From: Patescibacteria group bacterium
GTDB taxonomy: Bacteria > Patescibacteriota > Microgenomatia > UBA8517
Direction of reading: 5' to 3'
DNA length: 63,163 bases
Assembly: GCA_035549555.1 (NCBI GenBank)
Contig: DASZQR010000004.1
Coordinates: 1-63,163, forward strand
Of this stretch, positions 53,363 through 62,517 are shown one piece after another. Made by a program: the position numbers and the translations under genes. The notes beneath the pieces are model-generated. The model worked only from the letters and a program-made list of their open reading frames with translations, was not told the origin of the DNA and did no database searches. Within the stretch, counting starts at the first letter, position 1. Each line of letters starts with the position of its first letter.

Positions 53363-54145
53363 TTAATCGATCAGCAAGATGTGAGGCATGACGGATTCAA
53401 GTTTAGGGATGATGTTAGATTTTCGGTAGCACCCTAATTTTTCTCGAATCATATTCAAACGATCTTCAACTGTACGTGGAGAGAGCGATAAAGCTTTAGC
53501 AATTTCTTTAACAGTAAGACTTTTTCGTAAATATTTGATGCACTCTATTTCTTTTAGGGTCAAATGTAGCTCTGTTTTGTTTAAATTAGGATTTTTATCG
53601 AAAGTGTCTTTATAAACTAGATTAGAATTAATTTCTAGAGGATAATGATCACTAGGAGGGACTATTAATTTTTTTTCCATTGACCAAGCTAAATTATTGG
53701 CTTTTTCTTTAAAATAAGCCGCAAAACTTCTTAAAGCGTCTAAGTTATTAAGATAAAAACTGATAGCTTGATGGTTCTCTCGCATGGAAGTATAGGTAAA
53801 ATATTCCGTAATGAGATTAATTTTATGAACAAAAGTAATGCCGTTAGCCATTCCAAAGTTGTTGTACGCGCTGGAAACAACTGGTTGGGATAAAGCTTCA
53901 GACCAAAGATAAAAATAACTTTTCTGGGATGGATCTTTTGCGGTTGGTATAAAGATAGGGTATTGCGCGCTAACAAAATGCTGATACCATTCTGGGTTAG
54001 TTAAAAAGCATCGAAAATTCCCTTTTTCATCTAGGGAACCAAAACTAAAATAATTTAAACGATTTTCAATAAAAAAACGAGTACACACTGACTGTGCAAA
54101 TTTTGCATTTTCGTTAAAATTTTTTAATCGATCCTGATTCTCCAT
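53363..54145 (-). CDS. LuxR-family transcriptional regulator
   Basis: 260 residues. The C-terminal HTH reads LTLKEIECIKYLRKSLTVKE, IAKALSLSPRTVEDRLNMIR and EKLGC (residues about 185-245). The first 170 residues are a sensor domain that does not clearly match acyl-homoserine-lactone receptors (I do not see the full W-Y-D-W set) but resembles other Legionella LuxR-like regulators. AAGGA precedes the ATG. Placed in the middle of island 2 with about 85-base gaps on both sides; probably the pathway-specific activator. No luxI homologue is in the window. Confidence 0.88.
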   Translation of the reverse strand: MENQDRLKNFNENAKFAQSVCTRFFIENRLNYFSFGSLDEKGNFRCFLTNPEWYQHFVSAQYPIFIPTAKDPSQKSYFYLWSEALSQPVVSSAYNNFGMANGITFVHKINLITEYFTYTSMRENHQAISFYLNNLDALRSFAAYFKEKANNLAWSMEKKLIVPPSDHYPLEINSNLVYKDTFDKNPNLNKTELHLTLKEIECIKYLRKSLTVKEIAKALSLSPRTVEDRLNMIREKLGCYRKSNIIPKLESVMPHILLID

Positions 54146-54232
54146 TTGAATCCTTCATCAATTTATTAAACCTCTTATAATTAGAAAGAATAGTCAACTA
54201 AGGATTCCAAGTCAATTAGTTATTTAGGTTTT

Positions 54233-55450
54233 TTAGTTGTATGGATCTGAATTCATCTTTAATTGTTTTTTTTCAGTTTTAAATCTGATTACTTTTAATA
54301 AAATAAGGGTTGCTAAGCTGAGTAAGATAACCATAAATATGGCTAAACGAGAAACTGAGCCATGCGTTAAAATATTAACTAGGGCGGCTGCAAGAGAAGC
54401 AGCTATGAGTGGGAAAAAACCAATTAAACTAGATACGGAACCAGATTGACTCGCTGGAAATTGAGCCATGGCTTCGGTCCAGGACAATGAACCAGTGAAA
54501 CCATATCCTGCTGTCATGATCGCTGCAGGTAGGATGATCTGAAGAGCGTAATAATAATGAGTTATACCGATCAAATATAACACAATTCCGCCAAAAATAG
54601 AAATGAGCAAGCCTATGAGCATTAATAGATCTTTACTGTATTTATCCATTAGGCGCTTCGTTAAATAAGCGGCGCCAACAAAGCTTATAATCGGAATAAT
54701 ATAAAAATTGCCAATTTGAATAGTTGAATAGCCTAAGGTGTGGAATATAAATGGAGAAGCAGTGATATAGGCAAAATAGGAAGCATCGACGGCACAACGG
54801 GTAAGCAAATACCCAGAAAAGCATTTGTTGCGCAATATGTCTAAGTAATTTTTAATTATTTTAAATGGATGTAAATCCTCTTTAGCTGGGGAGCTAGTTT
54901 GTTTTACCGCGAAAAATTTCCATATTCCTATTAAAATCAATATTCCTAAAATAAAAATGAAGATAAATACGGATCTCCAACCCAAAAATTTTGATAAATT
55001 TCCGCCGATTACTGGTGCAATTGCAGGCGAAACTGCTAATATAGGACTCATAATCAAATAAACGTGAGCAGCTTTTTGTGAATCGTAATTTTTAGTAACA
55101 GCGGCGCGAGAAATGACTGCTGCAAAGCCTGCGCCGCAAGCTTGAAAAAATCTGGCTATAATCATGACTTCGATAGAGGTTGTTATGGCGCAAATTAAAG
55201 TTGCGATAAGGAAAATGGTGACAGATACTATTCCGATAGCTTTTAGATTATAAAAATCAACAAATGGGCCAATTAAAAATTGTGAAGCTGCGGTTCCGAG
55301 CAAAAATACGCTAAGAGTCATTTGAATCAAAGAGGTGCTACTATCAAAGTATTGCTGAATGAGGGGTAATGCTGGTAAATAAATATCGGATGGTAATAAG
55401 CATAACATTCCCATTGCAATACTTAGAGTAATAAAAATTGCTGATTTCAT
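54233..55450 (-). CDS. Bcr/CflA-family drug resistance MFS exporter
   Basis: 405 residues, 12 membrane segments. LPSDIYLPALPLIQQYFDSS near residue 20, FLIGPFVDFYNLKAIGI (motif A) and RFFQACGAGFAAVISRAAVT (about 105), ILAVSPAIAPVIGGNL (motif C, about 135) are typical Bcr/CflA. GAGG precedes the ATG. It is 23 bases downstream of the reductive carboxylase homologue. Export or self-resistance for the NRPS-PKS product is likely. Confidence 0.9.
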   Translation of the reverse strand: MKSAIFITLSIAMGMLCLLPSDIYLPALPLIQQYFDSSTSLIQMTLSVFLLGTAASQFLIGPFVDFYNLKAIGIVSVTIFLIATLICAITTSIEVMIIARFFQACGAGFAAVISRAAVTKNYDSQKAAHVYLIMSPILAVSPAIAPVIGGNLSKFLGWRSVFIFIFILGILILIGIWKFFAVKQTSSPAKEDLHPFKIIKNYLDILRNKCFSGYLLTRCAVDASYFAYITASPFIFHTLGYSTIQIGNFYIIPIISFVGAAYLTKRLMDKYSKDLLMLIGLLISIFGGIVLYLIGITHYYYALQIILPAAIMTAGYGFTGSLSWTEAMAQFPASQSGSVSSLIGFFPLIAASLAAALVNILTHGSVSRLAIFMVILLSLATLILLKVIRFKTEKKQLKMNSDPYN

Positions 55451-55473
55451 AAGTTTTCCTCAAATAGAGCATT

Positions 55474-56658
55474 TCAAACACTAACTTCTACAGCCATGCA
55501 TCCTGAAAGCTGTTGATTGTCTTTCATCAGTTGATGGGCCAGAGGCAGATCTTGCCATTTATAAACTTTTCCGAGATAAGGCTTGATTTTCCCTTGACAG
55601 ACTAATTCATTAGCGGAAAAAGCTTCTAAAGTGGAGGCAAAATGTGAACCTTGAATCCGTTTCTGATGCATCCAACCATAGGCTGCATCCATACTTAAAT
55701 TAAATCCCGATGTCGCTCCACAGTAAACAACTAAACCACCTTTTTTAGCAATGTAGCAACTTACTGGAAAGGTTTTCTCTCCTACATGCTCAATCACTAT
55801 GTCTATTTCATTGCCTGTACCAATAATGTCCCAAATAGCTTTTTTAAATTTTTTTACCTTACTCATATAAGTTAAATAATCGCTTGATCCTACATTAGGC
55901 ATTATTCCCCAACAGTCAAAATTATTCCTATTGATAAAACTCTTAGCGCCGATTTGTAAGCAAAATTGTCCACGCTCCTCTGAAGACACTACTGCAATTG
56001 GATTGGCATTCGCATTTTTAACAATTTGAATTGCCATTGTTCCTATACCCCCTGAAGCACCCCAAATTAGCACATTCTGTGAAGATCGTAAGGTATGTGG
56101 GTAATGGCCTAATAACATTCTCCATGCGGTTGCTAGCACCAACGTATAACTTGCTGCTTCGGCCCAACTCAGCTCCTTGGGTTTGGGTAAAATTTGATAA
56201 GGCTTTACCACTGTAAATTCTGCGAATGATCCATAAGGGGTTTCATACCCCCATATTTTTTGGTAGGGGCAAAGCATAGGGTCTCCACCATTACATTGAA
56301 CACAATGGCCACAATATTGACCACAGTGTAAAACGATATGGTCACCCTCTTTAAAATGTAATGTTTTTTTATCCAGTGCTTCTCCGATTTTCCAAACAAT
56401 TCCAGAGGCATCGCTACCCGCAATATGAAAATTTTTGCCATGAAAGAACGTAGGCGAGTAAGGACTACCTAATGCGGCCCATACGCCGTTATAATTAATT
56501 CCCGCAGCCATGACCTTTATCAATACCTCATTAGCTCCTAATGGAGGAAGATCAACGCGTTCTTCCTTAAAAGCATTAATGGGTTCTCCGTGATGAGCGG
56601 GTCTTAACACATAAGCTAGCATTTGAGCAGGGATGGTTTTGTCAGATATTGTAATCAT
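55474..56658 (-). CDS. Crotonyl-CoA carboxylase/reductase-like enzyme (medium-chain reductase)
   Basis: About 394 residues from the ATG at 56,658; a GTG at 56,706 is also open. PPLGANEVLIKVMAAGINYN (residue about 38) then GVWAALGSP, IAGSDASGIVWKIG, IWGYETPYGSFAEF (about 130), VLIWGASGGIGTMAIQIV (cofactor, about 175) and RIQGSHFASTLEA (about 345). In CCR the CO2 pocket uses Asn81, Phe170, Glu171 and His365; by my alignment the Asn, Glu and His are kept and Phe is Tyr. So it may reductively carboxylate an enoyl-CoA to an alkylmalonyl-CoA. A plain enoyl reductase is the alternative. An extra Cys-rich stretch (CGQYCGHCVQCNGG) could bind zinc. Confidence 0.85.
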   Translation of the reverse strand: MITISDKTIPAQMLAYVLRPAHHGEPINAFKEERVDLPPLGANEVLIKVMAAGINYNGVWAALGSPYSPTFFHGKNFHIAGSDASGIVWKIGEALDKKTLHFKEGDHIVLHCGQYCGHCVQCNGGDPMLCPYQKIWGYETPYGSFAEFTVVKPYQILPKPKELSWAEAASYTLVLATAWRMLLGHYPHTLRSSQNVLIWGASGGIGTMAIQIVKNANANPIAVVSSEERGQFCLQIGAKSFINRNNFDCWGIMPNVGSSDYLTYMSKVKKFKKAIWDIIGTGNEIDIVIEHVGEKTFPVSCYIAKKGGLVVYCGATSGFNLSMDAAYGWMHQKRIQGSHFASTLEAFSANELVCQGKIKPYLGKVYKWQDLPLAHQLMKDNQQLSGCMAVEVSV

Positions 56659-56773
56659 AACGTATATATTACATTCTTTCTCAATGAAGTAAACCGTAGT
56701 TTTCACGGTTAAAAACTTTTAAATTTAAGGTATGATTATTTCTAGTTTTTCGATTCAAGGCACAGGAGCATCT
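56659..56773. promoter_or_regulatory. Divergent promoter region of island 2
   Basis: About 115 AT-rich bases between the CCR-like gene (minus) and the A-T NRPS gene (plus). Contains the near-palindrome accgtagttttcacggt at 56,693-56,709, which could be a regulator site for the LuxR-type protein; this is a guess from position. Both transcription units would start here. Confidence 0.35.
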
Positions 56774-58666
56774 ATGAGAGGTTCAGAGAAAATAAACGAA
56801 CTTTCACTTGCTGAAAATACTGTTTCAGAATTATTTCACTGGCAAGCGAAACGTAATCCTACCGGAATTTCTGCAGTTTACAAAGGAAAATTTCTAACTT
56901 ATGAAGAACTAGATCAAAAATCTACTATTCTATCAATGATAATCCGTGATTATTACGATCCTAATCAAGGTGAATTTATTGTAGCTATGCTTATGGAAAG
57001 AGATCTGAATATGATAATTAGTATCTTAGCTATTTTAAAGGCAGGTGGTGCTTTTTTGCCTTTAGATACTGAATACCCATCTGATAGAATCAGTTATATT
57101 CTTTCTGATGCTAAACCACATTTATTGCTGACTCATAAAAATTTAATTGATAAATTAAAAGGAACTATCTGTTGTCCTATTTTAAAAGCTGATGATATTG
57201 CTAACATAAAATATAATTCAAATTCTCAATTAGAAAAATTCTTTTCTCAGAAGTTAAATTATATTATTTACACTTCTGGTTCCACCGGCAATCCAAAAGG
57301 CGTAATGGTAGAGAAAAGAAGTTTAATGAATTATTTGAAATGGGCGAATAAATATTTAAATGTTAAGCTAGGAGATAGGTTTGATTGCTCTTCTTCATTG
57401 GCTTTTGATTTTACAATAACAACCCTCCTGCTGCCTGTGATATCTGGTGCAACTATAATATTTTGTGATGAAAAAACAAAGCGTGATCCCTGTAAGTACT
57501 TAAAGCATTTGGAAAAATATAGAATTAATATTGTAAAACTAGTGCCTACTTTTTTTAATTTATTGTGTGATTTACAAAACAACTGTTCTTTAGTGGCATT
57601 ACAATCTATTGTTTTGGGTGGAGAAAATGCAAGTTCAACTCATGTTAAAAAATGGTTGCATAAATATCCTTGTCACAAAATTTATAATGAATATGGCCCT
57701 ACTGAAACGACCGTTGGCGTGACATTATCTACTTATGGTTTTGGAGAAACTTTTGATGACATTACAATTGGTTGCCCAGGACTGAATACTAGAATATATG
57801 TGCTAGACGAATTTTTACAGCCACTTCAACCAATGACTATCGGAGAAATATTTATTTCGGGACATTGTGTAGCTCGCGGTTATCTCAATTGCCCGGAATT
57901 AACTGCCGAAAAATTTATCCCTAATCCATTTTCTATGCTGGAAGAGGGTTACTCAGTAATATATAAAACTGGAGATTTAGGTTGTCTTCTAGAAAATGGT
58001 TCATTTAAGTATATAGGCCGAATAGATGATCAAATAAAAATAAATGGCTATAGAGTAGAGTTGGGGGAAGTGGAGAGGTTGTTAAATCAGCATTCCCAGA
58101 TCAATCAGGCTGTAGTTTTTCCTATAACAGAAGGCGGTATTAAATCATTAGTTGCTTATTGTACATCAGTAAGTAATGAGGAATTAACGATAACCGAACT
58201 AAGAGATTATTTGGCGTCATCGTTGCCATATTATATGATTCCTTATAAATTCACATTTATACCAAAATTTCCTTTGACTATAAATGGAAAAGTAGACAAG
58301 ACAAAACTTCTAGAAAATTATTCTACCGATGTCATCAATGATTCTCCAGGCTATTTAAACATAGAATATGATCTGATTGCTCTATTGAAAGATTTGCTGA
58401 AAATGGAAGAGCTTGATCGTGATGCAAATTTTTTCGATTTAGGAGCGAATTCGTTGTTAATAGCTAAACTATATAATTGTTTGCGGACTAAGGGTTACCA
58501 TTTGGATATGCTAACTATTTTTCAGTATCCTACCGTTAATCTTCTCATTAAAAAAATTAATTCTCCATCAATTAACGATGCTGAAAGACATTTCAATTTA
58601 GCCGTGAATAAAGGTCGATACACTTCTCGATGCTGTTCTTTAACTAATGATAGAGTGAATATATGA
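56774..58666 (+). CDS. NRPS module A-T (adenylation and carrier), Asn-like specificity
   Basis: 630 residues from the ATG at 56,774, which has AGGAG 6 bases upstream; the ATG at 56,732 lacks one. A domain cores: YTSGSTGNPKGV (A3), FDFTITTLLL (A4), NEYGPTETT (A5), YKTGD (A7), GRIDDQIKINGYRVELGE (A8), NGKVDK (A10). Reading the ten specificity positions by eye gives D-F-T-K-V-G-E-V-G-K, close to the Asn code D-L-T-K-L-G-E-V-G-K. The carrier site is FFDLGANSLLIAKL (Ser about 570). There is no condensation domain. The stop overlaps the PKS start (ATGA), so the loaded residue is probably passed straight to the KS. Confidence 0.92.
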   Translation: MRGSEKINELSLAENTVSELFHWQAKRNPTGISAVYKGKFLTYEELDQKSTILSMIIRDYYDPNQGEFIVAMLMERDLNMIISILAILKAGGAFLPLDTEYPSDRISYILSDAKPHLLLTHKNLIDKLKGTICCPILKADDIANIKYNSNSQLEKFFSQKLNYIIYTSGSTGNPKGVMVEKRSLMNYLKWANKYLNVKLGDRFDCSSSLAFDFTITTLLLPVISGATIIFCDEKTKRDPCKYLKHLEKYRINIVKLVPTFFNLLCDLQNNCSLVALQSIVLGGENASSTHVKKWLHKYPCHKIYNEYGPTETTVGVTLSTYGFGETFDDITIGCPGLNTRIYVLDEFLQPLQPMTIGEIFISGHCVARGYLNCPELTAEKFIPNPFSMLEEGYSVIYKTGDLGCLLENGSFKYIGRIDDQIKINGYRVELGEVERLLNQHSQINQAVVFPITEGGIKSLVAYCTSVSNEELTITELRDYLASSLPYYMIPYKFTFIPKFPLTINGKVDKTKLLENYSTDVINDSPGYLNIEYDLIALLKDLLKMEELDRDANFFDLGANSLLIAKLYNCLRTKGYHLDMLTIFQYPTVNLLIKKINSPSINDAERHFNLAVNKGRYTSRCCSLTNDRVNI

Positions 58667-61600
58667 AAACTACAGAACAAAATTTTTTAGAGTCAGATAT
58701 TGCGATTGTCGGCATGTCAGGTAGATTCCCTGGAGCCAAAAACATTAATCTTTTTTGGAAAATGCTTTGTAATGGTACTGAAGGGTTGGAGCAAGTTTCA
58801 CTTTCCGATCTTAAAAATTCGGGTATTCCGGATGAATATATAACGCATAAAGATTATGTTAGGGTCTGTGGGGTATTACCTGAGTATGATCAATTTGATG
58901 CCGGTTTTTTTGGATATAGTAGCGAAGAAGCTATGATGCTTGATCCGCAATATAGGATTTTTCTTGAAGAATCGTGGTCTGCGTTGGAAAATGCTGGATA
59001 TAACCCAGAAAATTATTCTGGAAAAATCGGTGTATTTGCTGGTTGTAAGCATAATCCAATTTCCTATCTTAATTTTCTTTTACAAAGTGATTCAAGCCAG
59101 GAACTTAGTCCATTTGAAGTTGGTGTCCTTGCAGAAACTTCTCAACTGGCCACACGCGTTTCTTATGAGCTTAATCTAACTGGGCCTAGCATTCAAATTC
59201 AAACGGCTTGTTCTACTTCTCTAGTCGCTATTCACTTGGCATGTATGAGTCTATTAAATAATGATTGTGATATGGCATTAGCTGGTGGAATTACTTTATT
59301 GCTGCCTCCGGCAGTCGGTTACCTGTATAAAGAGGGTTTGGTATATTCTCCAGATGGGAAATGTAGAGCTTTTGATAAAAATGCTTCAGGAACTGTTATG
59401 ACCAGTGGCGTGGGTATCATTGTGCTAAAACGATTACAAGATGCACTAAGTGAGGGAGATCATATAGAAGCGATTATTAAATCTACTGCAGTCAATAACG
59501 ATGGTAGACGGAAGATAGGTTTTACAGCGCCCAGTATTTCTGGTCAAGTGGAAGCCATTAGAACGGCTATCAGTTTAGCTCAGGTACCTATCGAAACCAT
59601 TACTCATATTGAAGCGCATGGTACTGGTACGATCATCGGTGATCCTATTGAAGTCAGCGCGTTAACGCAAGCTTTTCGCGCCTATACGCAAAAAAATAAT
59701 TTTTGTACATTAGGGTCAATTAAATCCAATATCGGCCATCTTGATGTGGCGGCAGGTGTTGCTGGAGTGATTAAAGTGGTGCTAGCACTAAAACATAAGA
59801 CTCTACCGGCAAGTATTAATTTTTCGGAACCGAATCCTAACATTGATTTTGAATGTTCTCCATTTTATATGAACTTAACGACGACAGACTGGGAAAAGCA
59901 AGATTCTCATATTCCTTATCGCGCTGCTGTAAATTCTTTAGGTGTAGGAGGGACTAATGCACATTTAATCATGGAAGAAGCGCCAGGTATTAAAAAATTA
60001 AAGCCAAATACTCGCTCGAAAATTATTTGTATTTCAGCTAAATCCGTTAATTCATTGAATAAAAATTTTTCCAATTTGCTAGATTATTTTTTAGACCACA
60101 AGTTCGATAATTTAGATGATGTGGCTTTTACTTTACAAGTTGGCCGGAAGCATTTTCAAAATAGAATATGCATAATTTGCAAAGACATAGAAGATGCTAT
60201 AGAGAAAATTGCAAAAGAAGAATTTATGATTAATACAAAAAAAAATGTTCCGAATTTTAGAAAAATAACATTTGTTTTGTCTAATGTTAAATCTGTAAAT
60301 ATAAAAAATATAGAAACAATGATGCGTGACCATCTTTTTTATAAAAGCTCGATTGAAAACTGTTTAAATATTTTAAAAAACATGAACATTAATATAGATA
60401 TTCAAGATTCATTTTCACCTCTTGCCAAGTTTGTAGGTGAATATGCTTTAGCTTGTTTTTTAATAGGTTTAAATATTATTCCTGAAAAAATGATTGCTGT
60501 AGGGTTTGGGGAATGTCTGGCTGCTTGTTTAACTGGAGTTATTTCTTTATCGAATGCCTTAAATTTAGTAAATATATTATCTTGTTTTAAAAAAAATAAT
60601 TCCTCTTTGGAGCATTTTTCAATGGAATTTGCGAAGTTTAAATTTGCTGACTCAAAAGACACTTGGATTTCAAAAAAATTGAATAGAAAAGTTTCAATAA
60701 GTGAAATAAAAGATTACTCTTATTGGTATAATCAGGTTTTAAATGATTCTTCAATTGAACTAGAAGATAGTCAATTGTCTGAAAGTGTTGCAATTGACTT
60801 AATGGAACAAATAAATAATGGAACCGTGTTATCTACTATTGCCAAATTATATATTGAAAATGTTGATATCAATTTTGCAGCTCTTCACTTTCAGGAAATA
60901 AGAAATAGATTACTTTTGCCCACTTATGAATTTGATCGGAAAATTCTGTGGCCTAAGCTGAAGCAAAATAATACACCTGGGCTCCCTATTTCTATGCCTA
61001 AAAGATTCTCTGTTGATAAACAGTTCTCTGCTCAAGAAATATCGGAGCAACTTAATGAAATTTGGCTCAGTATTTTTGATGAAAAAAATTTAAATCTGCA
61101 GAGTAGTTTCTTAGGTTTAGGTGGCAACTCTCTTCGAGCGTTAAGAATGATTGAAAAAATTAATCGAACATTTACATTGGAGCTACCCGTTACATGGGTT
61201 TATTTTAACGATAATGTATTAAAGCAAACCCATGAGCTTGCACGAATTTTGGAGCTTAATAATAACGAGCAGGTTAGTCGATCAAATTATCTTCCGCAAG
61301 GTATTATAGCTTTTAATCAGATGCCTAGTGTTTCGCCTCTATTTCTAGTTCATCCTTCCCAGGCAGGGGCAGAAGTTTATTATAATCTAGCTAAGAAGCT
61401 CAAGGATACCTTCTCTGTTTATGGTATAGAATCACATAACTTGAATTGCATGCCCTCTGAGTGTATAGATTCACTTGAATTGCTAGCCAGTCATTATATA
61501 AATAAACTTAAAGAAATTCAGCCTCGAGGAGAATATGTTTTAGGTGGTTGGTCGATGGGTGGGGTGATTGCTTATGAAATGGCCAAGCAATTGATTAAAC

Positions 61601-62055
61601 AGGGAGATAAAGTCATTAATTTGTATTTGCTTGATTCAGCAGTTACTATTTTGTGTCCTGAAGAAATTTATCACGCAGCAATTCCTGAGATGATAAAGTT
61701 GATTCCAGAAAATATACTTCCTACCAGTTATGGGCGCCGATTACAAGAGTTAATCCCAAGAGAATTAGAAATGTTGGCTCGCTATAACAAATATGAGGAG
61801 TATACTCCTCCAGCTACTTTATTTAAAGCGAATAAGCTTATAAGAAAACACAATGTGAATATGCATAATGACGAATGGGTAGATTGCAATCGATTATATG
61901 AGTTATTATTAACAGAAGACTCGAATGGATGGAAAAAATACATGAAGAACTTAACTGTAGTTAACTTAGCATGTTCCCACGAAACTATTCTCTCCAATGA
62001 TGCCCTGGGTGTTATCGTTGAGCATATCATGCAGGATATAAAAGTTGGTAGTTGA
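58663..62055 (+). CDS. PKS KS-(degenerate AT)-ACP-TE
   Basis: 1130 residues. KS (1-430): Cys in QTACSTSLVAIH (about 182), HGTGT and SNIGHLDVAAG, all intact. AT remnant (about 530-720): the FxGQGSQ start reads FVLSNVKS, and GHSxGE is AVGFGECLAACL (about 614), so the Ser is Gly; the region with the second catalytic His is missing. Post-AT linker LLPTYEFDRKILWPKL is kept. ACP: LGLGGNSLRALRMIEKI (Ser about 822). TE: GGWSMGGVIAYEMAKQ (Ser about 963), LLDSAV and CSHETILS (His about 1108). No KR, DH or C domain. It extends the A-T-bound amino acid once and the TE releases it. Confidence 0.93.
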   Translation: MKTTEQNFLESDIAIVGMSGRFPGAKNINLFWKMLCNGTEGLEQVSLSDLKNSGIPDEYITHKDYVRVCGVLPEYDQFDAGFFGYSSEEAMMLDPQYRIFLEESWSALENAGYNPENYSGKIGVFAGCKHNPISYLNFLLQSDSSQELSPFEVGVLAETSQLATRVSYELNLTGPSIQIQTACSTSLVAIHLACMSLLNNDCDMALAGGITLLLPPAVGYLYKEGLVYSPDGKCRAFDKNASGTVMTSGVGIIVLKRLQDALSEGDHIEAIIKSTAVNNDGRRKIGFTAPSISGQVEAIRTAISLAQVPIETITHIEAHGTGTIIGDPIEVSALTQAFRAYTQKNNFCTLGSIKSNIGHLDVAAGVAGVIKVVLALKHKTLPASINFSEPNPNIDFECSPFYMNLTTTDWEKQDSHIPYRAAVNSLGVGGTNAHLIMEEAPGIKKLKPNTRSKIICISAKSVNSLNKNFSNLLDYFLDHKFDNLDDVAFTLQVGRKHFQNRICIICKDIEDAIEKIAKEEFMINTKKNVPNFRKITFVLSNVKSVNIKNIETMMRDHLFYKSSIENCLNILKNMNINIDIQDSFSPLAKFVGEYALACFLIGLNIIPEKMIAVGFGECLAACLTGVISLSNALNLVNILSCFKKNNSSLEHFSMEFAKFKFADSKDTWISKKLNRKVSISEIKDYSYWYNQVLNDSSIELEDSQLSESVAIDLMEQINNGTVLSTIAKLYIENVDINFAALHFQEIRNRLLLPTYEFDRKILWPKLKQNNTPGLPISMPKRFSVDKQFSAQEISEQLNEIWLSIFDEKNLNLQSSFLGLGGNSLRALRMIEKINRTFTLELPVTWVYFNDNVLKQTHELARILELNNNEQVSRSNYLPQGIIAFNQMPSVSPLFLVHPSQAGAEVYYNLAKKLKDTFSVYGIESHNLNCMPSECIDSLELLASHYINKLKEIQPRGEYVLGGWSMGGVIAYEMAKQLIKQGDKVINLYLLDSAVTILCPEEIYHAAIPEMIKLIPENILPTSYGRRLQELIPRELEMLARYNKYEEYTPPATLFKANKLIRKHNVNMHNDEWVDCNRLYELLLTEDSNGWKKYMKNLTVVNLACSHETILSNDALGVIVEHIMQDIKVGS

Positions 62056-62324
62056 CTGTCATAGCTCCAGAACATAAGGCAAATGCTGTTGCCAAGTTAT
62101 TAAGCTGGAGAAATAACAGTGATTAGAATAATACTCATTCATGATCATATAGAGTAAATTTTCTATCAAGCCATAGTATATGGAAAATACCTTTATTTTT
62201 GTAGCCCACCATTACAGCTTTTCCAAAAAACCTAAAGGATATAAAAAAATCAACCCCCCGGAGGAACCTCTGATGGAATTCCAGATTGTATAGAGGTTTT
62301 ATGATTACTCTTATCTCAAGATTC

Positions 62325-62517
62325 TAACGTAGAGTTGATGTTCGTTTTCAAATTAATCCTCCGATAAAACTGAAGTGCAAATGAAGTGCAAATGTAATGC
62401 ACGGGAATAGTACACCATATACAATCAGAAACAAGAGGATTTTTTATAACAACTTGAAATTACAGGAAAATTTGTTGATGGTTGTTCATGGTGGTTTACT
62501 GAGGAATATGTTAAATT
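62325..62517. repeat. Right-end module of island 2
   Basis: 193 bases collinear with 44,072-44,264. Shares taacgtagRgttgatgtt at the start, aaactgaagtg, the gaagtgcaaat pair (62,372-62,393), gtaatgcacgRgaatagtac and accatatacaatcag. Bases 62,056-62,324 before it hold no gene that I can support. Confidence 0.75.

Noticed and set aside
53363-54145. A canonical quorum-sensing LuxR/LuxI pair
   Set aside because: The sensor domain lacks a clear acyl-homoserine-lactone pocket pattern and no luxI homologue is in the window.
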